Positions 41,588 to 51,470 of a DNA stretch of 64,000 bases are shown here, one piece after another. Position numbers and translations under genes: made by a program. The DNA is from Acrocarpospora pleiomorpha (GTDB lineage: Bacteria > Actinomycetota > Actinomycetes > Streptosporangiales > Streptosporangiaceae), in contig NZ_BLAF01000034.1 in assembly GCF_009687885.1 (NCBI RefSeq), positions 51,969 to 115,968 on the forward strand. The letters run 5' to 3'. How positions within the stretch are numbered: position 1 is the stretch's first letter; each line of letters begins with the position of its first letter. The notes below the pieces were generated by a model. It saw only the letters and a list, made by a program, of their open reading frames with translations, did not search any database and had not been told where the DNA came from.

Positions 41588-43584
41588 CGGACCGACCAGG
41601 GGCCTCAGGGCCCGACGCTCCGATCGGAGTCGACTCCGCCATGGGCCGGTTCGCCGCTCGCGTCGCGAGCCGGCACGGCGTGGACGTGTCGGACTACGGA
41701 CTGCTGCACGCCTGGTCGGTCGCACATCCCGGGACGTTCTGGGGCGAGGTGTGGGACTTCTTCGAGGTGATCTCGTCCCGGCCCTACGACACCGTCCTGG
41801 AGGAGCCCCGCATGCCCGGGGCACGCTGGTTCACCGGCGCACGCCTGAACTATGTCGACCAGGTGCTGCGGCACGTCGGCCGCCTTGACACGCCGGCCGT
41901 AGTAGTGGTCGCCGAAGACGGCACGCGCCGCGAGGTCCGCTGGGACGAGCTCGGTGAACGTGTCGCCGCCTTCGCCGCGACGCTGCGGGAGGCGGGTGTC
42001 GAGCCCGGCGACCGTGTGGCCGGCTATCTGCCGAACGCCGACGAGGCGATCGTCGCCTTCCTCGGGACGGCCGCGGTCGGGGCGGTGTGGGCGTGCTGCG
42101 CACCTGACTACGGGGCATCGGCCGCGAGCGACCGGCTCGCGCAGCTCGAGCCCACCGTGCTGGTCGGCGCGACCGCATACTCGTTCGGCGGCGTGCTCCG
42201 CGACCGCCGAGACGTCATTGCCGAGCTGGTCCACCGGCTCAACCCCCGCCTCGTCGTGACGGTCCCGCGCGGCGGCCTGGATGTCGAGCCCGCGCACCAG
42301 CCTGCCGGTACACGGTTCGTCACCTGGTCCGACGCCGTGGCGACGGCCGGCATCGACACCTTTCGCACCGAGCAGGTAGCGCCCGACCATCCGTTGTGGG
42401 TGTTGTTCACGTCAGGCACGACGGGCATCCCCAAGGGCATTGTGCACGGCCACGCCGGTGTCGTCGTCACGCACTTGGTGATGCTCGGCCTGCAGCAGGA
42501 CCTGTCCGCGGGCAGCACCCTGTTCTGGTACACGACGACCAATTGGATGCTGTGGAACGTCGTCGTCTCGGCCCTCCTCGCCGGTGTCACGACCGTCGCG
42601 TACGAGGGAAGTCCGCTCTTCCCGACGGCGGACCGGCTCTGGGAGATCGCCGAGCAGGAGCGTGCCACTCAGCTGGGCACGAGTCCGGGACTGCTGCGGG
42701 CAGCCGTCGCCGCCGGCTTGCGGCCCGGCGACGACCACGACCTCGCACACCTCACCCAGATCATGGTGACCGGTGCCCCCGTGGCCGAGTCGCTTTACGA
42801 CTGGGCCGCCGACGCCGTGTCGCCGGACGTCCCGTTGATCTCGACCAGCGGCGGCACCGACGTGGTCAGCTCGTTCGTGGGCGGTGCGCCGGGTCTGCCG
42901 GTCCACCGCGGCGAGATTCCGGGTCCGTTCCTCGGCGTCGCGGTAGAGGCGTTCGACGACGACGGTCGTCCCGTGCGCGACACGGTCGGCGAGCTCGTCG
43001 TCACCGTCCCCATGCCGTCCATGCCGCTGGGCTTCTGGCGCGACGTGACCGGAGAGCGCTACCGCGAGGCGTACTTCGCGACTTTCCCCGGCGTATGGCG
43101 TCACGGCGACTGGGTGACGCACACCGGCCGTGGCACGTTCGTCGTCCACGGTCGTTCGGACTCCACGCTCAACCGCAACGGGGTGCGGATCGGGTCGGCC
43201 GATCTCTACCAGGTGGTCGAAGGCGCGGCCGGCGTCGCGGAGGCGCTCGTGCTGGGTGTCGAACGCCCGGACGGGAGTTACCGGATGCCGATGTTCCTCG
43301 TGCCGCAGGACGGCCGTGCCCTCGACAACGAGGCCATCGAGCTGATCAGGCACAAGCTGCGTACCGAGGGCTCGCCGCGCCACGTTCCAGATGAATTCCA
43401 CGTGGTGCCCGCCGTTCCGCACACCAAGACCGGCAAGAAGCTGGAGGTGCCGCTCAAGCGAATCCTCCAGGGCGCCGACCCCGGTGAGGTGCTGAGCGCC
43501 GGCGCCATTGATCGCCCGGAGCTCGTCTCGTTCTATGTCGATCTCGCCCGTCGGTGGGCCGACGAGGAGTCGAGCGCTTCTTAG
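41584..43584 (+). CDS. Acetoacetyl-CoA synthetase
   Basis: A 666-residue ANL-superfamily acyl-CoA synthetase with the long N-terminus typical of acetoacetate-CoA ligase: HPGTFWGEVWDFFEVISSRP, GARWFTGARLNYVDQ. Core motifs are PLWVLFTSGTTGIPKGIVHG, FWYTTTNWMLWNVVVSALLA, RHGDWVTHTGRGTFVVHGRS and the catalytic-Lys region VPHTKTGKKLEVPLKRIL. It converts acetoacetate to acetoacetyl-CoA, which the thiolase at 48803 could split. This fits a pathway in which the FAH-family enzyme releases acetoacetate. The start overlaps the previous stop (ATGA). Confidence 0.92.
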   Translation: MTDRPGASGPDAPIGVDSAMGRFAARVASRHGVDVSDYGLLHAWSVAHPGTFWGEVWDFFEVISSRPYDTVLEEPRMPGARWFTGARLNYVDQVLRHVGRLDTPAVVVVAEDGTRREVRWDELGERVAAFAATLREAGVEPGDRVAGYLPNADEAIVAFLGTAAVGAVWACCAPDYGASAASDRLAQLEPTVLVGATAYSFGGVLRDRRDVIAELVHRLNPRLVVTVPRGGLDVEPAHQPAGTRFVTWSDAVATAGIDTFRTEQVAPDHPLWVLFTSGTTGIPKGIVHGHAGVVVTHLVMLGLQQDLSAGSTLFWYTTTNWMLWNVVVSALLAGVTTVAYEGSPLFPTADRLWEIAEQERATQLGTSPGLLRAAVAAGLRPGDDHDLAHLTQIMVTGAPVAESLYDWAADAVSPDVPLISTSGGTDVVSSFVGGAPGLPVHRGEIPGPFLGVAVEAFDDDGRPVRDTVGELVVTVPMPSMPLGFWRDVTGERYREAYFATFPGVWRHGDWVTHTGRGTFVVHGRSDSTLNRNGVRIGSADLYQVVEGAAGVAEALVLGVERPDGSYRMPMFLVPQDGRALDNEAIELIRHKLRTEGSPRHVPDEFHVVPAVPHTKTGKKLEVPLKRILQGADPGEVLSAGAIDRPELVSFYVDLARRWADEESSAS

Positions 43585-43663
43585 GGATGCACAGTCGGGG
43601 GACGAAAAACGATCCAAAGAGATTGAGCACGATGTCCCATAGGGACAGCAAGGAGCTGAAGAC

Positions 43664-44740
43664 ATGGTTCAGCGAGAAATGAGCGCCGCGCCGGCGGCCA
43701 CTGGGACGAGGAGCAAGGGCGTGACCGCTCGGCTCGCCGCGCTGGCCGTCATCTCGGTCCTGGCGGCGAGCTGTGGAGCAGGCGATGGCGCCGACCGCGC
43801 GGCTTCATCGGAGGGTGGGTCCCTGGTGGTCGGTGTGCGGAACGCGACCGTCCCCCAAGCATCCCTGTACTGGGCCGCGGCGAAAGGCTACTTCAAAGAC
43901 GCGGGACTCAACCTCTCCATCAAGGTCGGTGAAGCGGCCCACAGCGCTCAGCTCGTCGCCGGCCAGGTGGACCTGTCCATGGGCGCGCAAGGTGCGTGGT
44001 TCGGCGTCATCAACTCCGGCAAGCGCGTCACCGCCATCTATGGTACGGATTCGGGCATCTCCGGATGGGTCGTGACATCGAGCGACTCGGTCAAGACGCC
44101 CACCGACTGCAAGTCGGTCACCACAGCGGGTCCTGGCACTGTGCTGTACGCGTGGACCAGACAGCTGGAGAAGGTCTACGACGTCGAATGGAAGCTCACG
44201 CAACTCACCACGGTCCCGGCCATCGCGGCGAACGTCGTGGGCGGGCGCACGGACTGCGCAACCGGAAACGTGTCCTTCTACCAGAGCGGCATCGACAGCG
44301 GCAAGCTGCGCGTCATCCTCGACCCCACTGATAAATCCAGTCTTCCGCCCGGGTGGCCCGCCCTTGGCGTGGAGGACGTCTTCGGTGGAATTCCGGAGCG
44401 GCTGAAGGAGAAGAAGCCGGCCGTGGAGCGTTTCCTGAAGGCGTACGACACGGCGCTGTCCGACTACTTGGCGGCTGACTCGAAGGAAATCGCTCGAACG
44501 CTGATCTCCTACGACCCCGAGTGGGCAGCGGTGGGCTCGGAGGACGTGCTGGCCGAGGCCGTGGAGAAGTTCAAGCCGCTTCTCAGCCCGGACAAGGGCT
44601 ACATCTCCGAGGACGTCTGGTCCAGAACCCTGGCCTTCTACCAGACGGGCGGCTTGGACTTCCTTGCCAGCGATCCGAGCAGGTTCGGCTACGCCAGCGC
44701 GGTCGACATGTCGTACTACAAAGCGGCGATTGGAGAATGA
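43664..44740 (+). CDS. ABC importer substrate-binding lipoprotein (NMT1/SsuA-like)
   Basis: A 358-residue lipoprotein. The signal peptide ends in the lipobox LAASC. The mature domain is NMT1/THI5-like (LYWAAAKGYFKDAGLNLSIK, VDLSMGAQGAWFGVINSGKR, TAGPGTVLYAWTRQLEKVYD). Homologues bind taurine, sulfonates, aromatic acids or pyrimidines. AAGGAG lies 8 nt upstream of the ATG, and the ATPase gene overlaps its stop. Within the catabolic operon it probably imports the growth substrate. Confidence 0.9.
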   Translation: MVQREMSAAPAATGTRSKGVTARLAALAVISVLAASCGAGDGADRAASSEGGSLVVGVRNATVPQASLYWAAAKGYFKDAGLNLSIKVGEAAHSAQLVAGQVDLSMGAQGAWFGVINSGKRVTAIYGTDSGISGWVVTSSDSVKTPTDCKSVTTAGPGTVLYAWTRQLEKVYDVEWKLTQLTTVPAIAANVVGGRTDCATGNVSFYQSGIDSGKLRVILDPTDKSSLPPGWPALGVEDVFGGIPERLKEKKPAVERFLKAYDTALSDYLAADSKEIARTLISYDPEWAAVGSEDVLAEAVEKFKPLLSPDKGYISEDVWSRTLAFYQTGGLDFLASDPSRFGYASAVDMSYYKAAIGE

Positions 44741-45615
44741 TGACGCATCTGTCGGAGCTCTCGACTCGCCCGCAGCCGGACAGTGAAACCGTCGGCGCCT
44801 CTATCGAGTTTCGCAACGTGGGGTACCGCTACCCGAGTGGACTGCACGCGATCGACGGTCTCGACCTCAGCATCGCCGGTGGGCAGAGTATCGGCATCGT
44901 CGGTCCGAGTGGGTGCGGGAAGAGCACGGTGCTGAGCCTCATCGCGGGTCTTCGAGAAGCGCAGGTCGGCGACGTTCTCGTCCGCCCGGATCAATCGGGC
45001 CGGCATCTCCTCAGCATGGTCTTCCAGAAGGACACCGTGCTGCCGTGGCTGACCGTGGAACAGAACGTCAGGTTGCACTACAGCTTCAAGAAGGGGTCAG
45101 GCGAGCGCCGCCGAGGGCTGTCGCGACGAGCGATCGATCAACGGATCCGCGAGCTCATCGCGATGGTGCATCTGGAGGGGTTCGAGAAGGCCTACCCGTA
45201 CCAGCTCTCCGGCGGGATGCGCAGGCGGGTGGCAGTCCTCACCAGCGTCGCCGCGTTTCCGCAGATCCTGCTGCTCGACGAGCCCTTCTCGGCGATCGAT
45301 GAGCCGAGCCGGGTGGCCATCCATCAGGACGTGTTCGACATCGTCAGGGAGCTGGGCATCACCACCGTCCTGGTGACGCACGACCTCGCCGAGGCCGCGA
45401 GCATGTGTGACCAGGTGTACATCATGGGACCCCGGCCCACCTCCGTTTTCAGCAAGCACGAGATTCCCTTCGGACCGGAGCGCGACATGATGACGCTCCG
45501 CGAGAGGGCCGACTTTCTTGAGCTCTACAGCCGGCTCTGGCGGGATCTCCACCTTCAGATCGACGCGTCACACGAGAGCGAGTCGACTCGGGACGACGCC
45601 GAGGGGAGCCACTGA
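44737..45615 (+). CDS. ABC importer ATPase (SsuB/TauB-like)
   Basis: A 292-residue ATPase. Walker A is GIVGPSGCGKSTVLSLIAGL, Q-loop MVFQKDTVLPWLTVEQNV, signature YPYQLSGGMRRRVAVLTSVA, Walker B ILLLDEPFSAIDE and H-loop VLVTHDLAEA. The PWLTVEQNV segment is typical of SsuB/TauB/nitrate-type importers. It overlaps both neighbours by 1-4 nt, so the three transporter genes are translationally coupled. Confidence 0.93.
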   Translation: MMTHLSELSTRPQPDSETVGASIEFRNVGYRYPSGLHAIDGLDLSIAGGQSIGIVGPSGCGKSTVLSLIAGLREAQVGDVLVRPDQSGRHLLSMVFQKDTVLPWLTVEQNVRLHYSFKKGSGERRRGLSRRAIDQRIRELIAMVHLEGFEKAYPYQLSGGMRRRVAVLTSVAAFPQILLLDEPFSAIDEPSRVAIHQDVFDIVRELGITTVLVTHDLAEAASMCDQVYIMGPRPTSVFSKHEIPFGPERDMMTLRERADFLELYSRLWRDLHLQIDASHESESTRDDAEGSH

Positions 45616-46499
45616 TGGCGGCCAACACGTTCTCCGAGGCGAGCCCCAAGGAATTCCCGGTCGCGAACCAGAGCGCCACGGGCACCGGACGCATCCGAAT
45701 GAACAGCCGGTCACGAGTGGTCGTAACCGCGACACAGGCACTGGTCGCGGTCGTCGTCCTACTCGCGTGGGAGTTCGTTCCCCGGATCGGCAGCCTGTCG
45801 CAGTGGAAGCTCCTCGATCCGTACTTCATCAGTTCGCCGTCTCGCGTCGGCGCGACCTTGGTGAACCTGCTGTTGGGGCGCGAGGGCGTACCCGCGGTCT
45901 GGGGGTACCTAGGGCCGACCTTTCTCGCCTCGATCATCGGCCTCGTGATCGCGATGATCGTCGGAGGCCTGATGGGCCTGCTGCTGGGCAGCTTCGAGTT
46001 CGCGGGGGCGGTGTTCCGCCCGTTCGTGGTCGCTCTGAACGCGGTGCCGCGGATCGCGTTGATCCCCATCGTGGTCGTGCTCTTCGGCAGCGGACTCCAG
46101 AGCTCCGTCGTGATCGCCTTCATGGTGGTCTTCTTCGTGGCGCTGTTCAACGCCTATGAGGGCGCCAGAACGGTCGAGGCGCATGTGCGGCACAATGTCC
46201 GCCTGCTCGGTGCCTCCGGGTGGGATCTCATGTGGCGAGTTCGATTCCCCTACTCGCTGGCCTGGACGCTCTCGAGCCTTCCCGTCGCCGTCAGTTTCGC
46301 GATCGTCTCAGTGGTCACCGGCGAGATCCTCACCGGCGTGTCGGGGATGGGTCTGCTGATCACAGCCGCCACGAACGCGGCCGACACCAGCATGACGTTT
46401 GCCGTGATCATCGTCCTGTCGGTCTGTGCCTTGCTGATGCTCTGGATCGCGGACGCGTTCAAGCGCCGGGTGCTGCATTGGTGGATCCAGTCGGAGTGA
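45615..46499 (+). CDS. ABC importer permease (SsuC/TauC-like)
   Basis: A 294-residue inner-membrane permease with about six helices and the EAA loop NAYEGARTVEAHVRHNVRLL followed by GASGWDLMWRVRFPYSL. It completes the importer with the binding protein and ATPase before it. The start ATG shares one base with the upstream TGA. Confidence 0.93.
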   Translation: MAANTFSEASPKEFPVANQSATGTGRIRMNSRSRVVVTATQALVAVVVLLAWEFVPRIGSLSQWKLLDPYFISSPSRVGATLVNLLLGREGVPAVWGYLGPTFLASIIGLVIAMIVGGLMGLLLGSFEFAGAVFRPFVVALNAVPRIALIPIVVVLFGSGLQSSVVIAFMVVFFVALFNAYEGARTVEAHVRHNVRLLGASGWDLMWRVRFPYSLAWTLSSLPVAVSFAIVSVVTGEILTGVSGMGLLITAATNAADTSMTFAVIIVLSVCALLMLWIADAFKRRVLHWWIQSE

Positions 46500-46536
46500 C
46501 GGCGCGCGGAGAGTCTTCGATCCAGGGAGTTCCGAA

Positions 46537-47523
46537 GTGGCCAATCTCGCTCAGGTCGCGTTGTGCACCGCTGATCTGCCTCGTACTATCCGGACGTTCG
46601 TGGACGTGCTCGGCTTCCTCAATGCGGGCGGGCGACCGCGCTGGGGCGAGTACGCCTCGCGCGTCCACGAGCTCCCGACCGGAGACGACACATACGTCAT
46701 GATGTGGTGGCTCGTCGGGCGGCAGGAGTTCGTGCAAATCGAGCTGTTCCACCACACGAGCCCCGCCCAACGACCGAGGCGTCCGGGCTGGCGACCATCC
46801 GATCTCGGCTGGGTCCGGTTCGGAGTCACGGTTCCTGACTTCGACCTCACGATGCGGCGGTTGCACGGTGCGGGTCTTACCACGATGACCAGTCCGGTGG
46901 ACGTCGACGGACGTCGTCGCGTGTGCGTTCGAGAGCCTGGCGCGGACGCCATCGTCGAGATTATGGAGGAGGTCGGGTCCCACGCTCCCGCGCCCGCGCT
47001 CGCGTATGTGGCGGCCTCCGTATCCGATCTTGAGAGTGCGCGCCGATACTTCGGCGAGGTCTTCGGCTTCCCCGAGATCCAGGCGGACGCCATCCACAAA
47101 CCCGAGCACGAGGCCATGTGGGGGCTCGACGGCGCGCGACGGGCATGTGCCGTCTTCCGCGCCGGCGACGTGCTGCTCGAGGTGATGCACTATGAGACGC
47201 CACGACCGAAGGCGCCACCGGCGGATGCGCTGCTCAGTGACCAGGGCATCATGAATGTCGCTATCGGGCACCGGGATCGCGCCGAGATGCTCGATGCTCT
47301 CGCGGCTGCTGAGTCCCTCGGCGCTTCCGCCACCACTGACCCGCCGCCTGTGGCGGGTGCGACCTACCTGCGGATCTCCGACCGGCTCTCCGTCGAGTTG
47401 CTCCTCGTGCCTCCGGATCTCGACGGGGCGTACGGCTTCAGTCCACAGGAACTGGCGCCCCCAGGAAGTGCTTTCTTCCCCGAGGTGGCCGCCGGCTTGA
47501 TGGCCCGCCGAGACCGTGAGTAG
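46537..47523 (+). CDS. Two-module VOC protein, paralogue of 53237
   Basis: A 328-residue protein with VOC-type halves separated near residue 150. The N-terminal half has LAQVALCTADLPRTIRTFVD and the striking MMWWLVGRQEFVQIELFHHT; the C-terminal half has YVAASVSDLESARRYFGEVF. The paralogue at 53237 shares the WW-x-GRQEF-IELFHH segment and overall length. It is an isomerase, dioxygenase or lyase candidate. I do not recognise a characterised subfamily. GTG 46537 starts the module; the MFS gene overlaps its end by 8 bp. Confidence 0.8.
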   Translation: MANLAQVALCTADLPRTIRTFVDVLGFLNAGGRPRWGEYASRVHELPTGDDTYVMMWWLVGRQEFVQIELFHHTSPAQRPRRPGWRPSDLGWVRFGVTVPDFDLTMRRLHGAGLTTMTSPVDVDGRRRVCVREPGADAIVEIMEEVGSHAPAPALAYVAASVSDLESARRYFGEVFGFPEIQADAIHKPEHEAMWGLDGARRACAVFRAGDVLLEVMHYETPRPKAPPADALLSDQGIMNVAIGHRDRAEMLDALAAAESLGASATTDPPPVAGATYLRISDRLSVELLLVPPDLDGAYGFSPQELAPPGSAFFPEVAAGLMARRDRE

Positions 47524-48790
47524 GAAACGGTCGCGGCCGGTAGCTCCTGTCGTCCTCGTGGCGGTCTTCCTCACACCCCTGAGCGTGGCCGGCACCGCGA
47601 TCGCACTACCGGCGATCGCTCGGGACCTCGGCTCCGATCAGCTCGGTCTCCAATGGGCGGTGAACGGGTTCAACTTCGCGTTCGCGGTCTTCACGATCGC
47701 CGCGGGAGTGTTCGCCGACCGGTTCGGATACCGGCTCACCTTCGTGATCGGCCTGGTGGTCGTTCTCGCGTCGTCGACCGTCAGCGGGTTCGCGCCGACG
47801 TTGACGGTCCTCGACGCCGGCCGCTTCCTCGGCGGGATCGGATCTGCGGCGATCATCGCCGGCGGATCGGCCGCGATGTCGCACGCCTACCCCAGCGGCC
47901 CAGCCCGGGCGCGGACATTCGCGCTGTTCGGCACGACCGTGGGGATCGGACTGGCCCTCGGCCCCAGCATCATGGGAGGTCTTGTGGCGGGCGTCGGATG
48001 GCGTGGCGTCTACGCGGTCCTCGGCTTGGCGGCACTGGTCGTCCTTGCCGTGAGTCCGGCCCTTCCGCGCGCCCACCCGCAGCGCGAGCCGCATCAGACG
48101 GCCATGGACTTCGCGCTGCTGCGCAATCGCCGATTCCTGGCCTTCTGCTTGGTTCCGCTGGCGCCGGCGGTGGGCTACGTCTCCATTCTCACCTACTTGC
48201 CGGTGGCGACGGCAGCGATGTTCGGTATGACCGCGGCGGACGCGGGGACTTTCATGCTCCCGATGACCATCCCGGTGCTCGTCGGTCCCATGCTCGCCGC
48301 CCACCTGGTGCGTCGCGTGCGGTGGATCCGCCCCGAGACGATTATCTACGCCTCGCTCGCAGCCCTGATCATCGGAGACCTCGGCATGCTGCTGCTGTCC
48401 CCAGGTGTCGCGCTCGCCTGGCTGATCATGCCACTGGCTCTCGTCGGCTTCGGCTACGGGTTTCCCATGGGGCTGATCGACGGTGAAGCGATCTCCTCCG
48501 TTCCCGTCCGCAGCAGTGGCACCGCCGTCGGCGTGCTCAACTTCCTGCGCACGGGCTCGGCGGCCATCGCCGTCGGCGGGTACGGGATGGTGATGGCCGC
48601 GCTCATCGGCTACTCGCTCCCCTCGGCCACGGCTGCCCGGGTCGCCGCGGGCGGGGCCGGGCACGCTGACGTCTACGCCGCGGCGTTCCGCACGACCCTG
48701 ATCGCGATGGCCCTCGTCGTGGCCGTGCTCGGTCTCATCATCGTCTGGCTCCATCGCACGGCGGACGCCGGCTTCTACGAAGCGGAGTAG
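47516..48790 (+). CDS. MFS transporter
   Basis: A 424-residue major facilitator with about 12 membrane segments. The loop 2-3 signature FADRFGYRLTF and LDAGRFLGGIGSAAIIAGGS are typical of DHA/aromatic-acid-like carriers. It overlaps the upstream VOC gene, so it is in the operon. It may export a toxic intermediate or import an aromatic acid in parallel with the ABC system. Confidence 0.9.
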   Translation: MSRKRSRPVAPVVLVAVFLTPLSVAGTAIALPAIARDLGSDQLGLQWAVNGFNFAFAVFTIAAGVFADRFGYRLTFVIGLVVVLASSTVSGFAPTLTVLDAGRFLGGIGSAAIIAGGSAAMSHAYPSGPARARTFALFGTTVGIGLALGPSIMGGLVAGVGWRGVYAVLGLAALVVLAVSPALPRAHPQREPHQTAMDFALLRNRRFLAFCLVPLAPAVGYVSILTYLPVATAAMFGMTAADAGTFMLPMTIPVLVGPMLAAHLVRRVRWIRPETIIYASLAALIIGDLGMLLLSPGVALAWLIMPLALVGFGYGFPMGLIDGEAISSVPVRSSGTAVGVLNFLRTGSAAIAVGGYGMVMAALIGYSLPSATAARVAAGGAGHADVYAAAFRTTLIAMALVVAVLGLIIVWLHRTADAGFYEAE

Positions 48791-48802
48791 GGCCCCGCGA
48801 AA

Positions 48803-50026
48803 CTAGGCGAGCCTCTCGATCACCATCGCCATGCCCATTCCACCGCCGACGCACATCGATTCGACACCGAACTGCTTGTCGCGCTGAACGAGGGCATTGA
48901 TGAGACTGCTCGTGATGCGGGCGCCGGTCATTCCGAACGGATGCCCGATCGCGATCGCCCCACCGTTGACATTGAGCCGGTCGAGGTCGATGCCGAGCTT
49001 GTGAGCCGAACCAAGGCACTGTACGGCGAAGGCCTCGTTGATCTCGAAGAGGTCGATGTCGGCGAGGGACATTCCGGCGGCATCCAGTGCGGCGGGGATG
49101 GCGGTCACGGGGCCGAGACCCATGATCTCGGGCGAGACGCCCGTGACGGAGGTGGCGACGATTCTGGCCAGAGGGGTGATGCCCAGGTCCTTGGCCTTGG
49201 TGGCGCTCATCACGACGACCGCGGCCGCGCCGTCGTTGAGGGGGCAGGCGTTGCCGGCGGTAACGGTGCCGCCCGCGCGGAAAACCGGTTCGAGCCGGCT
49301 CACCGCCTCGAGTGTGACGCCCGGGCGAGGTGAGTCGTCCGTCGCGACCACCGTGCCGTCGGGCCGGACGACCGGGGTGATGTCGCTCGCCCAGAATCCG
49401 TCGGCGATCGCCTTCTCAGTGAGGTTCTGGCTGCGTACGGCGAACTCGTCCTGCTCGCGACGACTCATCCCCAGCACTTGCTGGACGTTCTCAGCCGTCT
49501 GACCCATCGAGAGGTACACGTCCGGAAGCTCACCCCGCGCCCGGGGATCGATCCAGGGCTCAGGATGCGCGGCGCGGCGCGCGGTGCGAGCGAGGGAGTC
49601 CGCGAACCGGGGGTTCAGGAGGTCCTGGCCTTCGATCGAGTCGCTCGTGCCCTTGCTGAATCCGCTCACGACCTCGACGCCGGCGGAGATGTAGACGTCC
49701 CCTTCTCCGGCCTTGATCGCGTGGAATGCCATTCTCGTCGTCTGCAGCGACGAGGAGCAGTAGCGCGTGATCGTGGTGCCCGGGAGGTGATCGTAGCCGA
49801 GCATGACCGCCACATTCCGGCCCATGTTCCACCCCTGCTCGCCGCCCGGCATCCCGCAGCCGAGCATGAGGTCATTGATGTCCGCTGCGTCGAGCTCGGG
49901 CACCTTATCCAGGGCGGCGCGGACCATTTGCACGGTCAGATCGTCGGCGCGCATGCCGGCGAGGGTCCCCTTGAAGGCGCGGCCGATAGGCGAGCGCGCT
50001 GTCGAGACGATCACTGCTTCGGGCAC
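48803..50026 (-). CDS. Acetyl-CoA acetyltransferase (thiolase)
   Basis: A 407-residue degradative-type thiolase. The nucleophile Cys is in TITRYCSSSLQTTRMAFHAI. The catalytic His is in NGGAIAIGHPFGMTGAR and the second Cys in SMCVGGGMGMAMV; NEAF is present in LFEINEAFAVQ. It would cleave acetoacetyl-CoA or a 3-ketoacyl-CoA with CoA. It is convergent to the MFS gene and 13 bp from it. The start is GTG 50026 with AAAGGAA close upstream. It makes a complete route to acetyl-CoA with the FAH-family and AacS enzymes. Confidence 0.93.
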   Translation of the reverse strand: MPEAVIVSTARSPIGRAFKGTLAGMRADDLTVQMVRAALDKVPELDAADINDLMLGCGMPGGEQGWNMGRNVAVMLGYDHLPGTTITRYCSSSLQTTRMAFHAIKAGEGDVYISAGVEVVSGFSKGTSDSIEGQDLLNPRFADSLARTARRAAHPEPWIDPRARGELPDVYLSMGQTAENVQQVLGMSRREQDEFAVRSQNLTEKAIADGFWASDITPVVRPDGTVVATDDSPRPGVTLEAVSRLEPVFRAGGTVTAGNACPLNDGAAAVVVMSATKAKDLGITPLARIVATSVTGVSPEIMGLGPVTAIPAALDAAGMSLADIDLFEINEAFAVQCLGSAHKLGIDLDRLNVNGGAIAIGHPFGMTGARITSSLINALVQRDKQFGVESMCVGGGMGMAMVIERLA

Positions 50027-50045
50027 AGGGATTCCTTTCTGGTGG

Positions 50046-50636
50046 TCAGGACTCGTTCAGCCAGCGACGCTCGCGCTCGTAGAACGCGGCGACCTCATCG
50101 GGACGGTCGTCGCCGAGCAGATCATCGAGAACGGCGTAGCCGCGCGCGGCCAGGAACCACGCGAGCAGGCGGTAGGGCTTGCGGAACGGCGCAAGCTCAG
50201 CGGCGTCAACGTGCACGGACTCGCCGGGTGTCGTCACCACAAGGTGGTCGCGCTCGTAGATGGTGTCGAGTCTGAGGAGCCGCCATTCACTGTCGCGCCG
50301 GAGCGCGCGGTACTGAATGCGGAGGGATGACATCAGAACGACGTCGACGTCGTTGATGGTGATCGGGGCTTCGATCACGGTCGGCAACTCGGCGATGGCG
50401 CGGTCTCCGATGACGTGGACGACCAAGGGGGACAGGCGATGCGTTGACACGCTGCCGTTCGCGTTCATCGCCTCGGACAGGTCGACGTTCTCGTAGGCGC
50501 CCCCCTCGAACCAGCTGAGGTGGACTGTGGCGTCCGGCCAGTACTGGGCGCGCATCTGGTCCCACCACCTGCGGTCGCGCCCCTGGCGCTCGTGCAGCAC
50601 CAGTTGAGTCACGGTCTCGACGTCGCTAGTTGCCAT
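50046..50636 (-). CDS. SnoaL/NTF2-like protein A
   Basis: A 196-residue protein with an NTF2-like alpha+beta cone (about residues 5-135: RRWWDQMRAQYWPDATVHLS, SEWRLLRLDTIYERDHLV) and a C-terminal helical extension. Such folds include SnoaL cyclases, ketosteroid isomerase and small dioxygenase subunits. It resembles the next protein (50724) in length and in the closing IYE(R/K)DH/R-PG segment. There is no ribosome site before the ATG, so it may be leaderless; CGAATGTAACA, shared with the promoter at 51471, lies 5 bp from the start. Confidence 0.75.
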   Translation of the reverse strand: MATSDVETVTQLVLHERQGRDRRWWDQMRAQYWPDATVHLSWFEGGAYENVDLSEAMNANGSVSTHRLSPLVVHVIGDRAIAELPTVIEAPITINDVDVVLMSSLRIQYRALRRDSEWRLLRLDTIYERDHLVVTTPGESVHVDAAELAPFRKPYRLLAWFLAARGYAVLDDLLGDDRPDEVAAFYERERRWLNES

Positions 50637-50723
50637 ATCGCGAATGTAACAGATATTCTCGGTAGGAAGTGAAAATTACGAAAATAGTGCTCATCCTCCG
50701 AGGGTCTGCTGTGATGGGGTGTG

Positions 50724-51320
50724 TCAGCGGCGGAGAGTCTCTCCAGCCAGCCAGCGCCGGCCATCCGCGTAGAGTTCCTGCACCTCTCGGCCGCGAAGAC
50801 CGGGAACGTCCGTGTGGACGCTCATTCCCGCAGTGCGCTGGCAGTAGAGCAGATGCCGGCAGCCGGGCGGAAGCGTTGCCAGCACCGCTTGATCCATCGC
50901 CGGAATCTGGCCGGGCGTCACGGGGTCCACCCGGTCCTTCTCGTAGATCGGTTCGCGAAGCACGATTCGCCAGTCGCCGCTTCGCCGCTCGAAGAAGTCG
51001 TAGAACCGCCCCACGCAGGTGACGTCGACCTCGACGTTCTCCAACATGAGGCGCTGTGAGATGGACATCTTCGTCTGCGCGATCGCGCGATGGTCCGACA
51101 CCTCGATCGATGAGCCACCGAGGAAGTGGTGCACCAGCACCCCCGCCTCAAAGCCCGCGCGAGCCGCGGCGACGAAATCGTCGGCAGAGCCCCTGAACCA
51201 GGTTGTCTTCATCCGACCGTCGTGATGCCACGTCAGACGGAGTTCGTCCCATGCCCCCGCGTCGCGCCAGATCGCCCAGGCTTCGATGACGGACCGGATA
51301 CTGCGGTCGGGGCTGTCCAC
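50724..51320 (-). CDS. SnoaL/NTF2-like protein B
   Basis: A 198-residue NTF2-like protein, a distant paralogue of the 50046 product (WAIWRDAGAWDELRLTWHHD, DWRIVLREPIYEKDRVDPVT). GTG 51320 has GGAG 6 nt upstream. Together with its neighbour it may form a heteromer acting on a cyclic intermediate; there is no direct evidence. It is divergent from the SDR genes across a 311-bp gap that holds promoter/operator copy 2 (51471-51502). Confidence 0.78.
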   Translation of the reverse strand: MDSPDRSIRSVIEAWAIWRDAGAWDELRLTWHHDGRMKTTWFRGSADDFVAAARAGFEAGVLVHHFLGGSSIEVSDHRAIAQTKMSISQRLMLENVEVDVTCVGRFYDFFERRSGDWRIVLREPIYEKDRVDPVTPGQIPAMDQAVLATLPPGCRHLLYCQRTAGMSVHTDVPGLRGREVQELYADGRRWLAGETLRR

Positions 51321-51470
51321 GGGTACTCCTTCGGATTCGATTGCCGCGCGGGCGGCGTGAGCTTCGGGTGCGGGCGAGCGGATCGTGGGCTACCTGGACG
51401 AGGCCACAGGAAGCGGTGCCACCGACGCAGGTTCGAACGTGCTCATGGTCCAATGGCCGGTCGGCATAAC